From: JBOHTO01 sp050733695 | Lineage (GTDB): Bacteria > Gemmatimonadota > Gemmatimonadetes > Gemmatimonadales > Gemmatimonadaceae | NCBI GenBank assembly: GCA_050733695.1 | Contig: JBOHTO010000061.1 | Location: 1 to 33,241 of the forward strand | DNA length: 33,241 nt | Direction: 5' to 3' | Shown here: positions 31,744 to 33,241 of the stretch, in pieces | Layout of the letters: each line of letters opens with the position of its first letter | Position numbering within the stretch: position 1 is the first letter of the stretch | Made by a program: the position numbers and the translations under genes | The notes under the pieces: generated by a model | Database searches by the model: none | Told to the model about the DNA's origin: nothing | What the model saw: only the letters and a program-made list of their open reading frames with translations

Positions 31744-33236
31744 CCTCGCCCGGGAGGACACCGGTGGGTTCTCCGGTGGTCGGACGCGTTGACGCCGCGT
31801 CCTACGGCGAGATGGGAGGCGATTCCTTCATCCGCAGAACGGGACGAGCATACATTCTCACCTTCTACGGCGCACTGCGCGCGATCAAGCTGTATCCCGT
31901 GGAGAACGCCGCCGTTCAGAGGGCGCTGGAGGAACTCAGACACGTTGCCGAATCGATCCTCGCGAGCGAAGGCGAGATCGAGTTCCGTGTGGCGGGTGAG
32001 TTCATTTTCATCAATGCCACTCGGCTCCGGCTCGATCTGGACAACTACGCAAGCTTCAGCCATCTGCTCTCGGTCTTCCGCGCAAACGGGATCGGGATGA
32101 TGCGTTTCGCCAATCCTCCGGCCACCCGGGACTGGCTCGTTTTTCTTTCGAACCTCCAGGTTGCCAGTCAGGAGGCGCCGCAGACGCGCTTCGTGCACCT
32201 GGGAGGGCGACTCGAGGGCGCAGGCATCACGTTCTTCGAGCTTTCGCCCGCGTCCGACGTCGAGGACGAGACCGAGTTTCAGGAGAAGGCGAAGGAGGCG
32301 GCCAAGCGCACCTACAGTCAGTCCGTGTCGGTTACCAAGGAGGTCATCAATTCGGTACGCATGGGCCGAAGCCCGAACATAAAGAAGATCAAGCGCGTTG
32401 TTCAGAGCATCGTTGACCAGATCCTGAACGAGGAGACCTCACTCGTTGGGCTGACGACGATCCGCGACTACGATGAGTACACGTTCACGCACAGTGTCAA
32501 CGTATGCATCTTCTCGGTCGCGCTCGGCCGCCGCCTGGGACTCAGCAAGCTTCAACTGTACGACCTTGGTCTTGCCGCCCTGTTCCACGACATCGGCAAG
32601 TCGCGGGTTCCACTCGACATCCTCAACAAGCCCGGCGGGCTGACCGAGGATGAATGGCGCGTCATCATGGCTCACCCATGGCTCGGACTTCTCGCGCTCT
32701 TCCAGATGCGCGGGCAGGCGGAGCTGCCCTTCAGGTCCATGATCGTGGCTTACGAGCATCACATGAAGACGGATCTCACCGGCTATCCCCGAAGCATCCG
32801 CCCCCGCCGCATGTCCATGTTCAGCAAGATCGTTGCTGCCGCGGATGGCTTCGATGCCGCGACATCCCGCCGCGCATACCAGACCGAGCCGCTGACGCCG
32901 GCCGCAGTGCTCCAGGAGATGCGCGACAATCCCAGGCGTGGAATGGACCCGGTCGTGGTCAAGGCGTTCGTGAATCTCGTAGGGGTCTATCCCGTGGGCA
33001 CGCTCGTCGTTCTCGACACCTTCGAACTCGCGCTCGTGCATGCAGTGAATCCGGTTCCCGAGATGGTGTCGCGTCCGATCGTGCGGATCGTTGCCGATGA
33101 GAGGGGGAACATCCAGCACCCCGGACGGCTGGTGGATCTGGGTGAGCAGGGGGAGGATGCGCGCTTCAGGCGCAGCATCATCAAGACTGCAGATCCCGAT
33201 CGATATGGTATCCGTGTCGGCGATTATTTCGTCTGA
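31740..33236 (+). CDS. HD-GYP-domain protein, predicted c-di-GMP phosphodiesterase
   Basis: A 498-residue protein. Residues about 33-143 form the module resembling the N terminus of the HEAT protein (YGALRAIKLYPVENAAVQRALEEL..., then VFRANGIGMMRFANPP). A charged helical linker precedes the HD-GYP domain (about 235-400). Metal and active-site residues seen are His251, His283-Asp284, Lys287, His312, His340-His341 and the GYP at 348-350. The canonical HHE-x2-DG-x-GYP reads HHMKTDLTGYP, so the Glu and the first Gly are replaced, as in a subset of the family; activity is therefore probable but not certain. About 100 further residues follow, including VYPVGTLVVLDTFELALV. The start overlaps the HEAT gene stop (ATGA). 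Hydrolysis of c-di-GMP would oppose the GGDEF protein at 3529. Confidence 0.88.
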   Translation: MTSPGRTPVGSPVVGRVDAASYGEMGGDSFIRRTGRAYILTFYGALRAIKLYPVENAAVQRALEELRHVAESILASEGEIEFRVAGEFIFINATRLRLDLDNYASFSHLLSVFRANGIGMMRFANPPATRDWLVFLSNLQVASQEAPQTRFVHLGGRLEGAGITFFELSPASDVEDETEFQEKAKEAAKRTYSQSVSVTKEVINSVRMGRSPNIKKIKRVVQSIVDQILNEETSLVGLTTIRDYDEYTFTHSVNVCIFSVALGRRLGLSKLQLYDLGLAALFHDIGKSRVPLDILNKPGGLTEDEWRVIMAHPWLGLLALFQMRGQAELPFRSMIVAYEHHMKTDLTGYPRSIRPRRMSMFSKIVAAADGFDAATSRRAYQTEPLTPAAVLQEMRDNPRRGMDPVVVKAFVNLVGVYPVGTLVVLDTFELALVHAVNPVPEMVSRPIVRIVADERGNIQHPGRLVDLGEQGEDARFRRSIIKTADPDRYGIRVGDYFV

Positions 33237-33241
33237 CGTTC

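Overview
This is a 33.2-kb GC-rich stretch of a bacterial chromosome, densely packed with housekeeping genes on both strands. No rRNA, tRNA, CRISPR array, complete insertion sequence or phage module is visible. Three features hint at Gemmatimonadota or a neighbouring phylum: the C-terminal remnant of a SusD/RagB-type outer-membrane lipoprotein, a one-piece tmRNA, and a mosaic of c-di-GMP and GAF proteins among purine and tryptophan genes. This assignment is inference, because no phylogenetic marker was compared.

Layout. (1) 1-1053: the 3' part of guaA, convergent with a PtsN-like EIIA gene. (2) 1705-5616: a forward cluster of dus (tRNA-dihydrouridine synthase), larB and a membrane GAF-GGDEF diguanylate cyclase. 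(3) 5681-7019: a terminator hairpin, a broken susD remnant, the tmRNA gene ssrA with a clear promoter and terminator, and a 250-bp gene-free stretch. (4) 7020-8707: purE-purK; purK ends inside a short REP-like palindrome. (5) 8834-24093: a reverse-strand run of 14 genes, read as truA, a transaldolase-like gene, htrA/degP, purB, purC, psd, pssA, purS, purQ, a BamE/SmpA-like secreted protein, a zinc-ribbon protein, purL, purF and ppdK. Most junctions overlap by 4 bp, so it looks like one 15-kb transcription unit. (6) 24229-26566: a GAF/coiled-coil protein and trpD. (7) 26575-27183: lexA on the reverse strand. (8) 27281-33236: trpC, trpF, trpB, a HEAT-repeat protein and an HD-GYP protein, all overlapping.

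How the genes fit together. Most of the steps from PRPP to AMP and GMP are encoded here (purF, purS/Q/L, purK/E, purC, purB, guaA); purD, purN or purT, purM, purH, purA and guaB must lie elsewhere. The purine run also carries the two-step phosphatidylethanolamine pathway (pssA, psd), a periplasmic protease and ppdK. The tryptophan genes trpD-C-F-B lack trpA, trpE and trpG in this window. One gene predicted to make c-di-GMP and one from the c-di-GMP phosphodiesterase family are both present.

Most interesting observations: (a) four GCCGAA hexamers arranged as two direct repeats of 11-bp period between lexA and trpC, a candidate LexA operator resembling the alphaproteobacterial GTTC-N7-GTTC type; (b) a transaldolase/FSA-family protein whose Schiff-base lysine and two other active-site positions are replaced; (c) an apparently shared N-terminal module in the adjacent HEAT and HD-GYP proteins; (d) the same TAGCTT element exactly 7 nt before the ATG of both dus and truA, suggesting leaderless transcripts. 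I did not find a clear-cut, wholly new multi-gene system; the HEAT/HD-GYP pair is the nearest candidate.
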